Assembly (NCBI RefSeq): GCF_001020205.1
Contig: NZ_CP011663.1
Coordinates: forward strand, 682,001-746,000
DNA: 64,000 nucleotides
Reading direction: 5' to 3'
Source: Clostridium sporogenes
GTDB taxonomy: Bacteria; Bacillota; Clostridia; Clostridiales; Clostridiaceae
Shown one piece after another: positions 42,055 through 50,807 of the stretch. Made by a program: the position numbers and the translations under genes. Positions within the stretch are counted from its first letter, which is position 1; each line of letters starts with the position of its first letter. The notes beneath the pieces are model-generated. The model did not search any database. It had not been told where the DNA came from and worked only from the letters and a program-made list of their open reading frames with translations.

Positions 42055-43233
42055 TTAGCTATATAAATAGTCTCTTGTTATAGGAATTTCATTATTTAAT
42101 CCTTTTGTTAGCAAAAATTGATGTAAATCTATTACTCCATAATGGAAGGAAGCAGCGCAGGCATTTAGATATAATCTCCACATTCTAATAAACTTATCAT
42201 CGAAGCCTAGGTTACTAACTTTATCTAAAGAATTTTCAAAGTTTTTAGACCAACATTCTAAAGTTTTACAGTAATGTAGGCGTAAGCTTTCCAAATCGAT
42301 TAAATGCAAGTCATTTTCCGCCATATTATAAACTAATTCTCTTGTAGAGGGGATATATCCACCAGGGAATATGTATTTCTTAATCCATTGATTACCTTCA
42401 CATTCTTTCTGAGCTGTTATACAGTGAAGTAGGAATACTCCTTTATCTTCTAATAAATCACTTATAGTATTTATATAAAGGGGAATATTTTTTCGGCCCA
42501 CGTGTTCTATCATACCAACACTTGCAATTCTATGAAATTTTTCACCTGTTTTTAATAGTTCTCTATAATCCAATAATCTAACTTCTACTTTATCTTCAAG
42601 GTTATTTTCTTTTATTCGTTCATTGACTCTATTAAATTGTTCATTACTTAAAGTTATTCCCAGTGCTTTAACACCATATTCTTGTGCTGCAGTTATTATA
42701 AGGTCGCCCCAGCCACAACCTATATCTAACAATCTTTGTCCATCATGTAAATTTAATTTTTTTAAGATATAATCAACCTTATTTAGTTGAGCTTGATATA
42801 GAGAATCATCCTTTGATTTAAAGTAGGAACAAGAATAGTTCATAGTTTTATCTAACCATAATTTATAAAAATCATTACCTAGATCATAGTGGTGATGTAT
42901 ATCATTTTTACTATTTTTTATAGAGTGGGGGGTAATTTTGTATAATTTTTCAAATAGGGAAGCTTTGTGCAAAAAACTATCCGTATTTCTATATACTGAT
43001 TCTATAATTTCTTGAATATTACCTTCAAAGTCTATAGTTTTATCCATATATGCTTCACCAAAAGTTAAGAAGGGATCTTTTAAAATATCACTTTTGGGTA
43101 TATGATCATTTATTATTATTTTAAACTTTGTATTTCCTTCACCAAATTTTTCAATTGTTTCATCCCAGAATTTTACTTCAAAGGTATCTGAGAATATACT
43201 TTTTAAAAACTTTTTTAAAAATAACTTTTCCAT
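42055..43233 (-). CDS. cfa: Cyclopropane-fatty-acyl-phospholipid synthase, copy 2
   Basis: 392 residues. The SAM-binding motif LLDIGCGWGDLI lies near residue 170, and IASVGMIEHVGRKNIP and FPGGYIPSTRELV are CFA-family motifs. A helical N-terminal domain (FGEAYMDKTIDFEGNI) is present, as in full-length enzymes. It methylenates the double bond of unsaturated acyl chains in membrane phospholipids. About 85-90% identical to the gene at 43517 by eye and in the same direction with 283 bases between. RBS GGGAGG precedes the ATG. Confidence 0.95.
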   Translation of the reverse strand: MEKLFLKKFLKSIFSDTFEVKFWDETIEKFGEGNTKFKIIINDHIPKSDILKDPFLTFGEAYMDKTIDFEGNIQEIIESVYRNTDSFLHKASLFEKLYKITPHSIKNSKNDIHHHYDLGNDFYKLWLDKTMNYSCSYFKSKDDSLYQAQLNKVDYILKKLNLHDGQRLLDIGCGWGDLIITAAQEYGVKALGITLSNEQFNRVNERIKENNLEDKVEVRLLDYRELLKTGEKFHRIASVGMIEHVGRKNIPLYINTISDLLEDKGVFLLHCITAQKECEGNQWIKKYIFPGGYIPSTRELVYNMAENDLHLIDLESLRLHYCKTLECWSKNFENSLDKVSNLGFDDKFIRMWRLYLNACAASFHYGVIDLHQFLLTKGLNNEIPITRDYLYS

Positions 43234-43516
43234 TTCTATACCTCCCTAAGTATTTTTTAGAATATAATATTAATATTTAAATATATAATTAGAATAATAT
43301 TTATTATTTGATTAAATATTTTAAATTTTTATACCTATATATGGATCAATTGTATTATATATAAATTATAACATAATTTATACAAATTTAGATGAGAATA
43401 TTTATTATTTACATCTTTATAGGGTGAAAAATTTGGCTTAAAATAGCTAAATATCATAGAAATGGAATGCTACAGCATTGGTGATAGTGATTATCAAATA
43501 ATTTTTGTTTTGTGTT

Positions 43517-44695
43517 TTATTTATATAAATAGTCTCTTGTTATGGGAATTTTATTATTTAATCCTTTTGTTAATAAGAATTGATGTAAATCTATTACTCC
43601 ATAATGGAAGGAAGCTGCACAGGAATTGAGGTATAATCTCCACATTCTAATAAATTTATCGTCAAAACCTAATTTTTTTACTTCATCTAAAGAAGCTTCA
43701 AAGTTTTTAGCCCAGCATTCTAAGGTTTTACAGTAATGTAGGCGTAAGCTTTCCAAATCTATTAAATGTAAATCATTTTCGGCCATGCTATAGACTAGTT
43801 CTCTTATAGATGGTATGTATCCACCAGGGAATATGTATTTTTTAATCCATTGATTAGCTTCACTTTCTGTTTGGGCTGTGATGCAATGAAGTAGAGATAC
43901 TCCATTTTCTTCTAATAAATCACTTACAGCATTCATGTAAACAGGAATATTTTTTCTTCCCACATGTTCTAACATACCTACACTGACAACTCTATGAAAT
44001 TTTTCACCTGTTTTTAATAGTTCTCTGTAGTCTAATAATCTAACTTCTACTTGATCTTCAAGATGATTCTCTTTTATTCGTTCATTTACCTTATTAAATT
44101 GTTCATTGCTTAAGGTTATGCCAAGTGCTTTAACATTATATTTTTTTGCTGCAGTTATTATAAGGTCTCCCCATCCACAGCCTATATCTAATAATTTTTG
44201 TTCTGGATGTAAATTTAATTTTTTTAAGATATGATCAACTTTATTTAGCTGAGCTTGATATAGAGAATCTTCCTTTGATTTAAAGTAGGAACAAGAATAG
44301 TTCATAGTTTTATCTAACCATAATTTATAGAAATCATTACCTAGGTCATAGTGGTGCTTTATATCATTTTTACTGTTTTTTATAGAGTGGGGGGTAATTT
44401 TGTATAATTTTTGAAATAGAGAAGCCTTGTGTAAAAAGCTATCATTATTTTTGTATACAGATTCTATAACTTCTTGAATATTACCTTGAAAATCTATAAT
44501 ATTATTCATATATGCTTCGCCAAAGGTTAAGAAGGGGTCTTTTAAAATATCACTTTTGGATAAATGTTCATTTATTATTATTTTAAACTTTATATCTCCT
44601 TCACCAAATTTTTCACCTGTTCCATCCCAGAATTGTACCTCAAAGGTATCTGAGAATATACTTTTTAAAAATTTTTTTAAAAATAATTTTTCCAT
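43517..44695 (-). CDS. cfa: Cyclopropane-fatty-acyl-phospholipid synthase, copy 1
   Basis: 392 residues, same length and domain order as the copy at 42055: LLDIGCGWGDLI for SAM, VVSVGMLEHVGRKNIP, FPGGYIPSIRELV and a conserved C-terminus ending LNNKIPITRDYLY. Substitutions are spread evenly and all catalytic motifs are kept in both copies, so both are probably active. RBS AAGGAGA precedes the ATG. The upstream sequences of the two genes share blocks (for example RBS region and AATACTT), so the duplication included the promoter. Confidence 0.95.
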   Translation of the reverse strand: MEKLFLKKFLKSIFSDTFEVQFWDGTGEKFGEGDIKFKIIINEHLSKSDILKDPFLTFGEAYMNNIIDFQGNIQEVIESVYKNNDSFLHKASLFQKLYKITPHSIKNSKNDIKHHYDLGNDFYKLWLDKTMNYSCSYFKSKEDSLYQAQLNKVDHILKKLNLHPEQKLLDIGCGWGDLIITAAKKYNVKALGITLSNEQFNKVNERIKENHLEDQVEVRLLDYRELLKTGEKFHRVVSVGMLEHVGRKNIPVYMNAVSDLLEENGVSLLHCITAQTESEANQWIKKYIFPGGYIPSIRELVYSMAENDLHLIDLESLRLHYCKTLECWAKNFEASLDEVKKLGFDDKFIRMWRLYLNSCAASFHYGVIDLHQFLLTKGLNNKIPITRDYLYK

Positions 44696-45008
44696 TGTTA
44701 TATCTCCTTAAATACTTTTTAGATTGTAACTTTAAGATTTAAATATATACTTATAGTAAATATTTAAAGTAAAATGGTCAATTAGGATTTTTGGTATGAT
44801 GATTTAGAATTTTAAAGTAAATAGAAGAATAAAATAGAAAAAAAGGTGGTCATACCACTATAAAGATGAAAATAAGGCATAATAAAAATGCAAAATATTT
44901 AAAAATATCTTACATTTTTATAGAGTGGCTAAGTCTATATAGATTTAATAACCAAAGACTTACTGTAATAAAGTAAGTCTTTGGTTTAGTTATTAAGAAA
45001 ATTATGTA
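44696..45008. other. Intergenic region with terminator (44949-44986)
   Basis: AACCAAAGACTTACT pairs perfectly with AGTAAGTCTTTGGTT around a 7-base loop, ending the csaA transcript. The rest holds the upstream region of cfa copy 1, with no ORF. Confidence 0.8.
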
Positions 45009-45338
45009 TTAACCTAATTTATCACCTTTTTTAACAGGCTGTTGTGGTTGAATTAATACCACTCCTTGTGTAGAATAAATGCCTAATACTAGTACCTCTG
45101 ACATAAAATCGGCAATTTGTCTTGGAGGAAAATTTACCACTCCTAAAACTTGTTTACCTACAAGCTCTTCTTCTTTATAACATTCAGTAATCTGGGCACT
45201 GGATTTTTTTATACCAATTTCGTTACCGAAATCTACTAATAGCTTATAAGCAGGCTTTTTTGCTTTCTCAAAAAATTCTACTTTGATAATTTCTCCAACT
45301 CGTATATCTAATTTCATAAAATCCTCAAAATTAACCAT
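45009..45338 (-). CDS. csaA: CsaA-type tRNA-binding domain protein
   Basis: 109 residues, all one tRNA_bind/EMAP-like OB fold: FEDFMKLDIRVGEIIKVEFFEKAKKPAYKLLVDFGNEIGIKKSSAQI, then VGKQVLGVVNFPPRQIADFMSEVLVLGI and the end LIQPQQPVKKGDKLG. These are signature segments of CsaA, a dimeric protein with tRNA-binding and chaperone-like activity in Bacillus. RBS GGAAGG precedes the ATG. Monocistronic. Confidence 0.95.
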   Translation of the reverse strand: MVNFEDFMKLDIRVGEIIKVEFFEKAKKPAYKLLVDFGNEIGIKKSSAQITECYKEEELVGKQVLGVVNFPPRQIADFMSEVLVLGIYSTQGVVLIQPQQPVKKGDKLG

Positions 45339-45396
45339 AAAAACACCTTCCTTTATTCTATTATAGCTTTTTGGCTAGATAAGTCTTTTCTAAAAT

Positions 45397-46123
45397 CTAG
45401 ATAGTTTTTAGCTTATTTTTTGATTTTTTTCTAAATTCAGTAGGTGATGTTTTTTCTAAATGCTTAAATACTCTAGTAAATGATGAATTATGGTCATAAC
45501 CTACCATTTGAGAAATTTGTAAAATTGTTAAGTCTGTATTCAAGAGAAATTCTTTTGCTTTTTTCACTCTAAGATTTTGTATATACTCAACAGGGGGAGA
45601 TCTTCATTTTATTTTTGAACCATTCACTATAATAACTAATATTGTAATGCTCAATAGCTGCTAATTTTTTTAAATCTATATCTTCTGTAAAATTTTCATT
45701 AATATATTTTATAGAATCAGGTATACTTTCATCCGTAATAAAATGATAACAGTATAGGAATAAGTCATTGATAGAGCTAGAACTTTTTTTATTGGCAGCT
45801 TCATTTAATAATAAATACCTTATAGCTTTCCATTTATTATCAAACAAAAATTCCTTTCCACCTACCATTTTTCCCATATCATATTTATTAAGTACATTAG
45901 TAGGTATATCTAAAACCAAAAATTCATTACTCTTATTAGCTCCAAAGGTATGTTTACAATCTGGAGGAAGGAAGAACAAGTGCTCATCTTGTAATGGCAG
46001 TTTTTTATAATTAGTTTCTATATAAAGCACTCCATGAATGGGTAAAATTAATTGAGCATATGAATGAGAATGTGTATAAAATTTATAATCATATATTCTA
46101 CGTTCACATTTTATACTATTCAA
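45397..46123 (-). pseudogene. AraC family regulator, frameshifted in a C5 run
   Basis: The first part encodes a cupin-like sensor (YTHSHSYAQLILPIHGVLYIE, LFFLPPDCKHTFGA) and the start of the AraC HTH (IKYINENFTEDIDLKKLAAIEHYNISYYSEWFKNKMKISP), then reaches a stop at 45587. Reading past five C residues (45593-45597 as G on the + strand) with one base removed continues in frame for ~67 residues (VEYIQNLRVKKAKEFLLNT, TILQISQMVGYDHNSSFTRVFKH, TSPTEFRKKSK) to a stop at 45397. The second HTH is intact in that frame. It may be a true frameshift, a phase-variable tract or a sequencing error. Confidence 0.88.
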
Positions 46124-46413
46124 GACTATCCACCTTTTCCTTTTTTATATACTATAATTGTAAATTGGCGTAATAAACTTATTATAACATAAATTTATTA
46201 TTCCCTATTCATATAGTCTACCTTATAAGCATTACAGTGAACCGTATCATAAATGTATTATATTTTTTAGTTGTAAATTACAATTGAATTTATTATTCGC
46301 TTATTACTTTCATTAATAGTGTTGTTATTTATTTTAAAGTTAGTTAAAAGGATAATATAAGAAGAAGTAGAATTGTAGTTAATATAAAAACAATTTAATG
46401 TGGAGGAGAAATT
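46124..46413. other. Divergent intergenic region with TTGTAAATT motifs
   Basis: 290 bases between the AraC and VOC genes. A palindrome TTGTAAATTACAA lies at 46271-46283, and AATTGTAAATT recurs near 46156-46166. These could be sites for the AraC regulator, but support is weak. Confidence 0.35.
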
Positions 46414-46800
46414 ATGAATATTAGATTTAATACAATTACTGTGAAAGATTTAGATGAATCATTAAAGTTTTATAAAGAAATTTTAGGATTTATAGAGATA
46501 AAAAGATTCAATCCTATGGAAGAGGTGACTATAGCTTTTTTGAAAGATGAAGATTCAGGACTAATTGAATTCATTGAATATAAAAACACTTCTAAGGATG
46601 AGGATATTAGAGAATCAATTGTGTCAATTGGTATAGGAGTTGTAGATTTAGAAAGAACTTTAAATGAACTAAAGGACAAAGGAGTAGAGATCATACGCGG
46701 TCCAATAGAAGTTCCGAGTGGCGAAAAGTTTGCATTCATAAAAGATCCTAATGGTGTTGAGATAGAATTAATCCAAGGATTCGATATACTTATGTCATAG
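46414..46800 (+). CDS. VOC/glyoxalase-fold protein
   Basis: 128 residues forming one vicinal-oxygen-chelate domain pair: FNTITVKDLDESLKFYKEILGFIEIKRF, GLIEFIEYKN, VSIGIGVVDLERTLNELKDKGVEIIRGPIEVPSGEKFAFIKDPNGVEIELIQ. The usual metal ligands are partly present (Glu in GLIEFIE and VEIELIQ), while the first His is replaced by Asn. RBS GGAGGAG precedes the ATG. Substrate unknown; families include glyoxalase I and resistance proteins. Confidence 0.9.
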   Translation: MNIRFNTITVKDLDESLKFYKEILGFIEIKRFNPMEEVTIAFLKDEDSGLIEFIEYKNTSKDEDIRESIVSIGIGVVDLERTLNELKDKGVEIIRGPIEVPSGEKFAFIKDPNGVEIELIQGFDILMS

Positions 46801-47150
46801 GAAAATTTAAGTTTTTAAAGTTATAATCTATTTATAAGTCAAGTAGGGAGACATTATTTTGGGAATGACTGTTAGTTTACTTATAAAAAACTAAGTTAAA
46901 GAGAAACTGTGTATGGTGTCATAAATAAATGGGTTTTACTAATATTAGATGAATAATAAAGATTAAAAAGATTAGTATAACTATATATAATAAAATTGAC
47001 AATTAGACTGGATTTAATGTATATTATATTTAAGATAGATTTCAAAAGAAGAGAGGGAAGTTTGTGAGTGTCTAGTATCTAAAATAGTTAAGTTAATATT
47101 AATTCTAAAAAGTAGGAGGGTTATACCTTTTATTTGTTATGGAATTAATT
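46801..47150. other. Intergenic region without recognised features
   Basis: About 350 AT-rich bases between the VOC gene and the structured leader at 47164. I see no ORF or clear terminator. Confidence 0.5.
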
Positions 47151-47163
47151 TGTACTATTAAAG

Positions 47164-47299
47164 ATACAAGTCCACGAATTTACTTTAAAGGGGTAATATA
47201 ATTACCTTTATTAATTGTTGAATTTTAAGCTGTGGGAGTATCCATAGCTTTTTTTATTATATAAAAATAGAAATCTATCAAGATTTCGTAGACTTGTAT
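47164..47299 (+). promoter_or_regulatory. Structured leader/element before the mutS2-like gene
   Basis: ATACAAGTCCACGAA (47164-47178) and TTCGTAGACTTGTAT (47285-47299) form a 15-base inverted repeat with one mismatch, closing a 136-base region. Inside are hairpins GGTAAT-ATA-ATTACC (47192-47206) and a terminator AGCTGTGG/CCATAGCT + T6 (47228-47255). GAAATCT/AGATTTC (47270-47287) overlaps the closing arm and would compete with it. Either a cis-regulatory RNA or a small MITE-like element; no target-site duplication was found. Confidence 0.6.
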
Positions 47300-47331
47300 T
47301 GTAATAAAAAATACAGGGAGAGATTATTGAG

Positions 47332-49227
47332 ATGAATATAGAAACATTAGAAAAATTACATTATTATGAATTAAAAGAAATGATAAAAGAATATTGCGTC
47401 AGCGGATTAGGAAAAAGATTAATAGACAAATTAGAACCTAGTAGTAATATAAAGATTGTAAATCAAAGACTAGATGAAACATCAGAAGGAAGAAGATTGT
47501 TAGATGCATCTTATAATATACCATTAGAGGGCATTTTCAATGTATTACCTCTTATCGAAAAAATTGAAAAAGGAGCATCTTTAGAACCTACTGATTTGAC
47601 TATGATGTCAAATTTTTTAAGAGGATGTAGGAAGGTTAAGTTATTCATAAAAGACAAAGAGGGATATGCACCTACATTGAGTGCTTATGGAGAGAATATT
47701 TGTGATTTGAGTTATATTGAAGAGGAAATAAATAGATCAATTAGAGGTAGTGCAGTTGATTCAAATGCTAGTAAGGAGCTTAAAAAAATAAGAAGAAATA
47801 TTGATATATGTGAAGGTAAGATAAAGGAAAAATTAGATAAGTTCCTTAAAAATAGTGCAAATAAAGAGTATATTCAAGAATTCTTTGTTAGTCAGCGTGA
47901 TGGAAAACATACTATTGCAATTAAGGCAGCGTATAAAAATAAAGTAGAGGGAACTATCGTTGAAACATCTTCAAAGGGAACAACAGTATTTATGGAGCCC
48001 AATGTTATTTCAAAGCATACAAGTGAATTAACAGTATTAAAAGCAGAAGAAAGTGTAGAAGAATACAAAATACTAGCTACTTTAACGGAGATGCTTTTTG
48101 AAAGAATAAAAGATTTGAAGATGAATGTCGATGTCATATCTGAATATGATATGATTTGGGCAAAAGCTAAATATAGTAAAGTAATAAATGGAATTAAACC
48201 TAAATTAAATGACTATGGATATATAAAAATAATTAAAGGGAAATACCCTCTTATTAAAGATAGTATACCTTTAGACTTTGAAATTGGAAAAGATTATAAA
48301 GGATTAATAATAACAGGGCCAAATGCAGGTGGTAAAACAATAGTATTAAAGACAATTGGGCTTCTAACATTAGCAATACAATCTGGATTTCACATAGAAG
48401 CTAAAGAAGGAACAGAATTTTCAGTATTTAAAAAGTTATTTGTTGATATTGGTGATAATCAAAGTGTTGAAAATGCATTAAGTACATTTTCATCTCATGT
48501 AAAGAATCTAGCTGAAATAATTAGAGAAAGTACAAAATCAACATTACTATTGTTTGATGAAATTGGTAGCGGAACAGAACCAAATGAGGGATCTGCTTTG
48601 GCTATTGCAATATTAGAAGAATTGTATCATAAGGGCTCTATAACTGTATCAACTACTCATTATGGAGAAATAAAAAACTTTTCAAAAGAACATCCTGATT
48701 TTGAAAATGCAGCTATGGAGTTTGAGAAAGAAACTTTAGAACCCTTATATAAGCTTAGCATAGGAAAAGTAGGGGATAGTAATGCTTTATATATTTCTAA
48801 AAAGATGGGATTATATGATTCAATTATTGATAGAGCAAGAAAATATATGGATACTAAAAGTTATAATTATAATTTAATAGAACGCAGCAAGATTATAAGA
48901 AATAAAGAGTTACAAACAAAGGAAGATCTTTATGAATATTCTGTAGGGGATAAAGTTATCCTTTTAGAAAATAATGAATCTGCTATTGTATATAAAGAAA
49001 TAGATAGATTAAATAATGTGACTATACTATACAATAAGGAGTTTATTGAAGTTAACTATAAAAGAATAAAATTAGAATTAAAGGCAAGTGATCTTTATCC
49101 AGAAGGGTATGACTTAAATCAGTTATTTATAAGTTTTAGGGAAAGAAAGCTAGAAAAAGATATTAAGAGAGGATCTAAAAAAGCATTAAAAAGAATAAAA
49201 AAAGAAACTTTAAAATGTCCTAAATAA
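47332..49227 (+). CDS. MutS2-like ATPase without Smr domain
   Basis: 631 residues, short for MutS2 (~780). The helical clamp/core region resembles MutS2 (GLGKRLIDKLEPSSN, TSEGRRLLD). The ATPase has Walker A GPNAGGKT (about 330), STFSSHVKNLAEI, Walker B LLLFDEIGSGTEPNEGSALAIAI and VSTTHYGEIKNF. After this a KOW-like beta domain (YSVGDKVILLENNESAIVYK) is followed by a basic tail, and the Smr nuclease domain is missing. MutS2 acts on branched DNA or collided ribosomes; without Smr this paralog can presumably bind but not cut. ATG 47332 follows GGGAGAG. Confidence 0.9.
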   Translation: MNIETLEKLHYYELKEMIKEYCVSGLGKRLIDKLEPSSNIKIVNQRLDETSEGRRLLDASYNIPLEGIFNVLPLIEKIEKGASLEPTDLTMMSNFLRGCRKVKLFIKDKEGYAPTLSAYGENICDLSYIEEEINRSIRGSAVDSNASKELKKIRRNIDICEGKIKEKLDKFLKNSANKEYIQEFFVSQRDGKHTIAIKAAYKNKVEGTIVETSSKGTTVFMEPNVISKHTSELTVLKAEESVEEYKILATLTEMLFERIKDLKMNVDVISEYDMIWAKAKYSKVINGIKPKLNDYGYIKIIKGKYPLIKDSIPLDFEIGKDYKGLIITGPNAGGKTIVLKTIGLLTLAIQSGFHIEAKEGTEFSVFKKLFVDIGDNQSVENALSTFSSHVKNLAEIIRESTKSTLLLFDEIGSGTEPNEGSALAIAILEELYHKGSITVSTTHYGEIKNFSKEHPDFENAAMEFEKETLEPLYKLSIGKVGDSNALYISKKMGLYDSIIDRARKYMDTKSYNYNLIERSKIIRNKELQTKEDLYEYSVGDKVILLENNESAIVYKEIDRLNNVTILYNKEFIEVNYKRIKLELKASDLYPEGYDLNQLFISFRERKLEKDIKRGSKKALKRIKKETLKCPK

Positions 49228-49320
49228 TACTCATTGAACTTGTAAGCAACTCACATAAGGATGTGGATTGCAATTTAGTGTACACTAAAGAATTCTTTTA
49301 GAAATATTAATATACAAAAC

Positions 49321-49353
49321 TTTAAAGAGAACTGGGATGCAGTTCTCTTTAAA
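49321..49353. terminator. Terminator after the mutS2-like gene
   Basis: TTTAAAGAGAACTG pairs perfectly with CAGTTCTCTTTAAA around GGATG. Confidence 0.85.
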
Positions 49354-49362
49354 ATTTATTAT

Positions 49363-49715
49363 TTACTTTCTTATTTTTCCAGTGCACTTAATTATTTCAT
49401 TTACTAGTTCCGTGCCTTTATTTATATATCTATGATTAGCACCATTAATTATTTTGTATAATTCGGTAGGCATATTAATATAACACTCTTCAACTCTTTT
49501 ACTTTATACTTTGAAAGATAATAAATTCCTTTATTATATTCTATAATATGTCCCATTAAAACAATATACTTATAACCTAATTTTGGGCAATATCTATCCA
49601 TAATTGTATATCATATACACAATCCTCAAATGTAGTTCCAAATCTTTTGGTTGGTATATCACCATTTTTATCCACAATGTTAGTAGTTATGTCAATGATA
49701 GTACCATAACCACAT
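49363..49715 (-). pseudogene. Decayed alpha/beta hydrolase gene
   Basis: On the - strand, fragments in different frames read IVDKNGDIPTKRFGTTFEDC, then PKLGYKYIVLMGH near a would-be GxSxG nucleophile elbow, then KIINGANHRYINKGTELVNEIIKCTGKIRK to a stop at 49363. The last segment looks like the catalytic-His end of an alpha/beta hydrolase. Stops and frameshifts separate the pieces and the N-terminal half is not found. It is a remnant, not a functional gene. Confidence 0.65.
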
Positions 49716-49941
49716 TATGTATAAATAGAAAACCATATCCATGTAATATATTGTGAACAAGGTATTGTAAACCCTTTGATATAGATAACTTTACAAAGAT
49801 TATATATAATTTATGAAATCTATAGTTTAGTAGGATTAAGAAACAGATATAAAAATACATCATTTAAATATGAATATTTATTAAGTCGTTACAAATAATA
49901 ATCTATGTATTAATAAAATAATTTTTTAGGAGGTTACTAAA
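49716..49941. other. Intergenic region upstream of the Cys-rich protein
   Basis: About 225 AT-rich bases with no ORF; only the RBS TTAGGAGG just before 49942 is recognised. Confidence 0.45.
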
Positions 49942-50289
49942 ATGGGAATAGTAACAAATTCAACAGACAAATTTCAAAAATGTATTGATGAGTGCAATAG
50001 ATGTGCTCAAGCATGTTATGAATGCTTTAAAGCGTGTTTAGATGAGTCTGATGTTGGAGCAAGAAAAAATTGTATAAAAATTCTTGTTGAATGTGCACAA
50101 ATGTGTGAAATGTCATCAGGAATAATGTCTATGAATGGTCAATTTGCCAAGGAGCATTGCCAATTATGTGCTACTATTTGTGATAAATGTGCACAAGAAT
50201 GTGAAATGTTTAAAGATGACCATTGCCAAAAATGTGCACAAGAATGTCATACATGTGCTAATGAATGCAGAAATATGGCTAATATGTAA
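49942..50289 (+). CDS. Four-helix bundle Cys-rich copper-binding-type protein (DUF326/Csp-like)
   Basis: 115 residues with 20 or so Cys, mostly in CxxxC and CxxC steps along helices (CIDECNRCAQACYECFKAC, CAQMCEM, CQLCATICDKCAQEC, CQKCAQECHTCANEC). This matches DUF326/copper storage protein folds, in which thiols line a four-helix core and hold many Cu(I) ions. No signal peptide, so cytosolic. RBS AGGAGG precedes the ATG. Monocistronic. Metal identity and role are inferred from the family. Confidence 0.9.
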   Translation: MGIVTNSTDKFQKCIDECNRCAQACYECFKACLDESDVGARKNCIKILVECAQMCEMSSGIMSMNGQFAKEHCQLCATICDKCAQECEMFKDDHCQKCAQECHTCANECRNMANM

Positions 50290-50301
50290 TTAGCACATAA
50301 T

Positions 50302-50372
50302 ACAGAAATCAGTAATTTATATTATTCAGATTGTTAAAGAGATGTAGTAGTATTATATTACTGATTTCTGTG
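50302..50372 (+). terminator. Long stem-loop after the Cys-rich gene
   Basis: ACAGAAATCAGTAAT pairs perfectly with ATTACTGATTTCTGT around a ~41-base loop. A long-loop terminator or transcript-stabilising hairpin. Confidence 0.6.
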
Positions 50373-50807
50373 TTATTTTAGTTATTACTAAAATTATTAT
50401 ATAAAGAAATATTATATTACTGTATTAAAAAACATCATTATTATTCATCATTTTTCCATTGAATTGATTCTATCCATAAAGGCATTTCAAAAAACATTAT
50501 TACTACTCCATAATAGCAACAAATAGGAATTTTATATTTTTATCATAAAGTATATCTAAAAGTATCTAATTGTATTTTTATTTCTTTATTTTCTCTGTTG
50601 TAAATATTTAAAACAATATTGTAAATTATTACCATGAATTTTATTATATCACAGTTAAAAATTTCAGTTTAATAAATTTATTTTAGATTATGGTCTGAAA
50701 TTAAGTTAATAGAATATGTTATAATAATGTGTATTGTAATTTGTTAAATAGTTTAAATAATATAAATAAAACTAAAATTTGTAATTGCAAAAGATAAAGG
50801 AGAAAAA
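50373..50807. other. AT-rich upstream region of the DEAD-box gene
   Basis: About 435 bases. On the - strand near 50445-50530 a short open stretch ends in FEMPLWIESIQWKNDE and a stop, perhaps a gene remnant, but too short to support. Otherwise nothing is recognised; it presumably holds the helicase promoter and a long leader. Confidence 0.35.

Noticed and set aside
47164..47299. T-box leader before the mutS2-like gene
   Set aside because: The leader-terminator layout is suggestive, but the conserved TGGNACCGCG core is absent.
50445..50530. C-terminal fragment of a membrane protein on the - strand
   Set aside because: Only ~25 residues are open, with no homology I recognise; chance is likely in this AT-rich gap.
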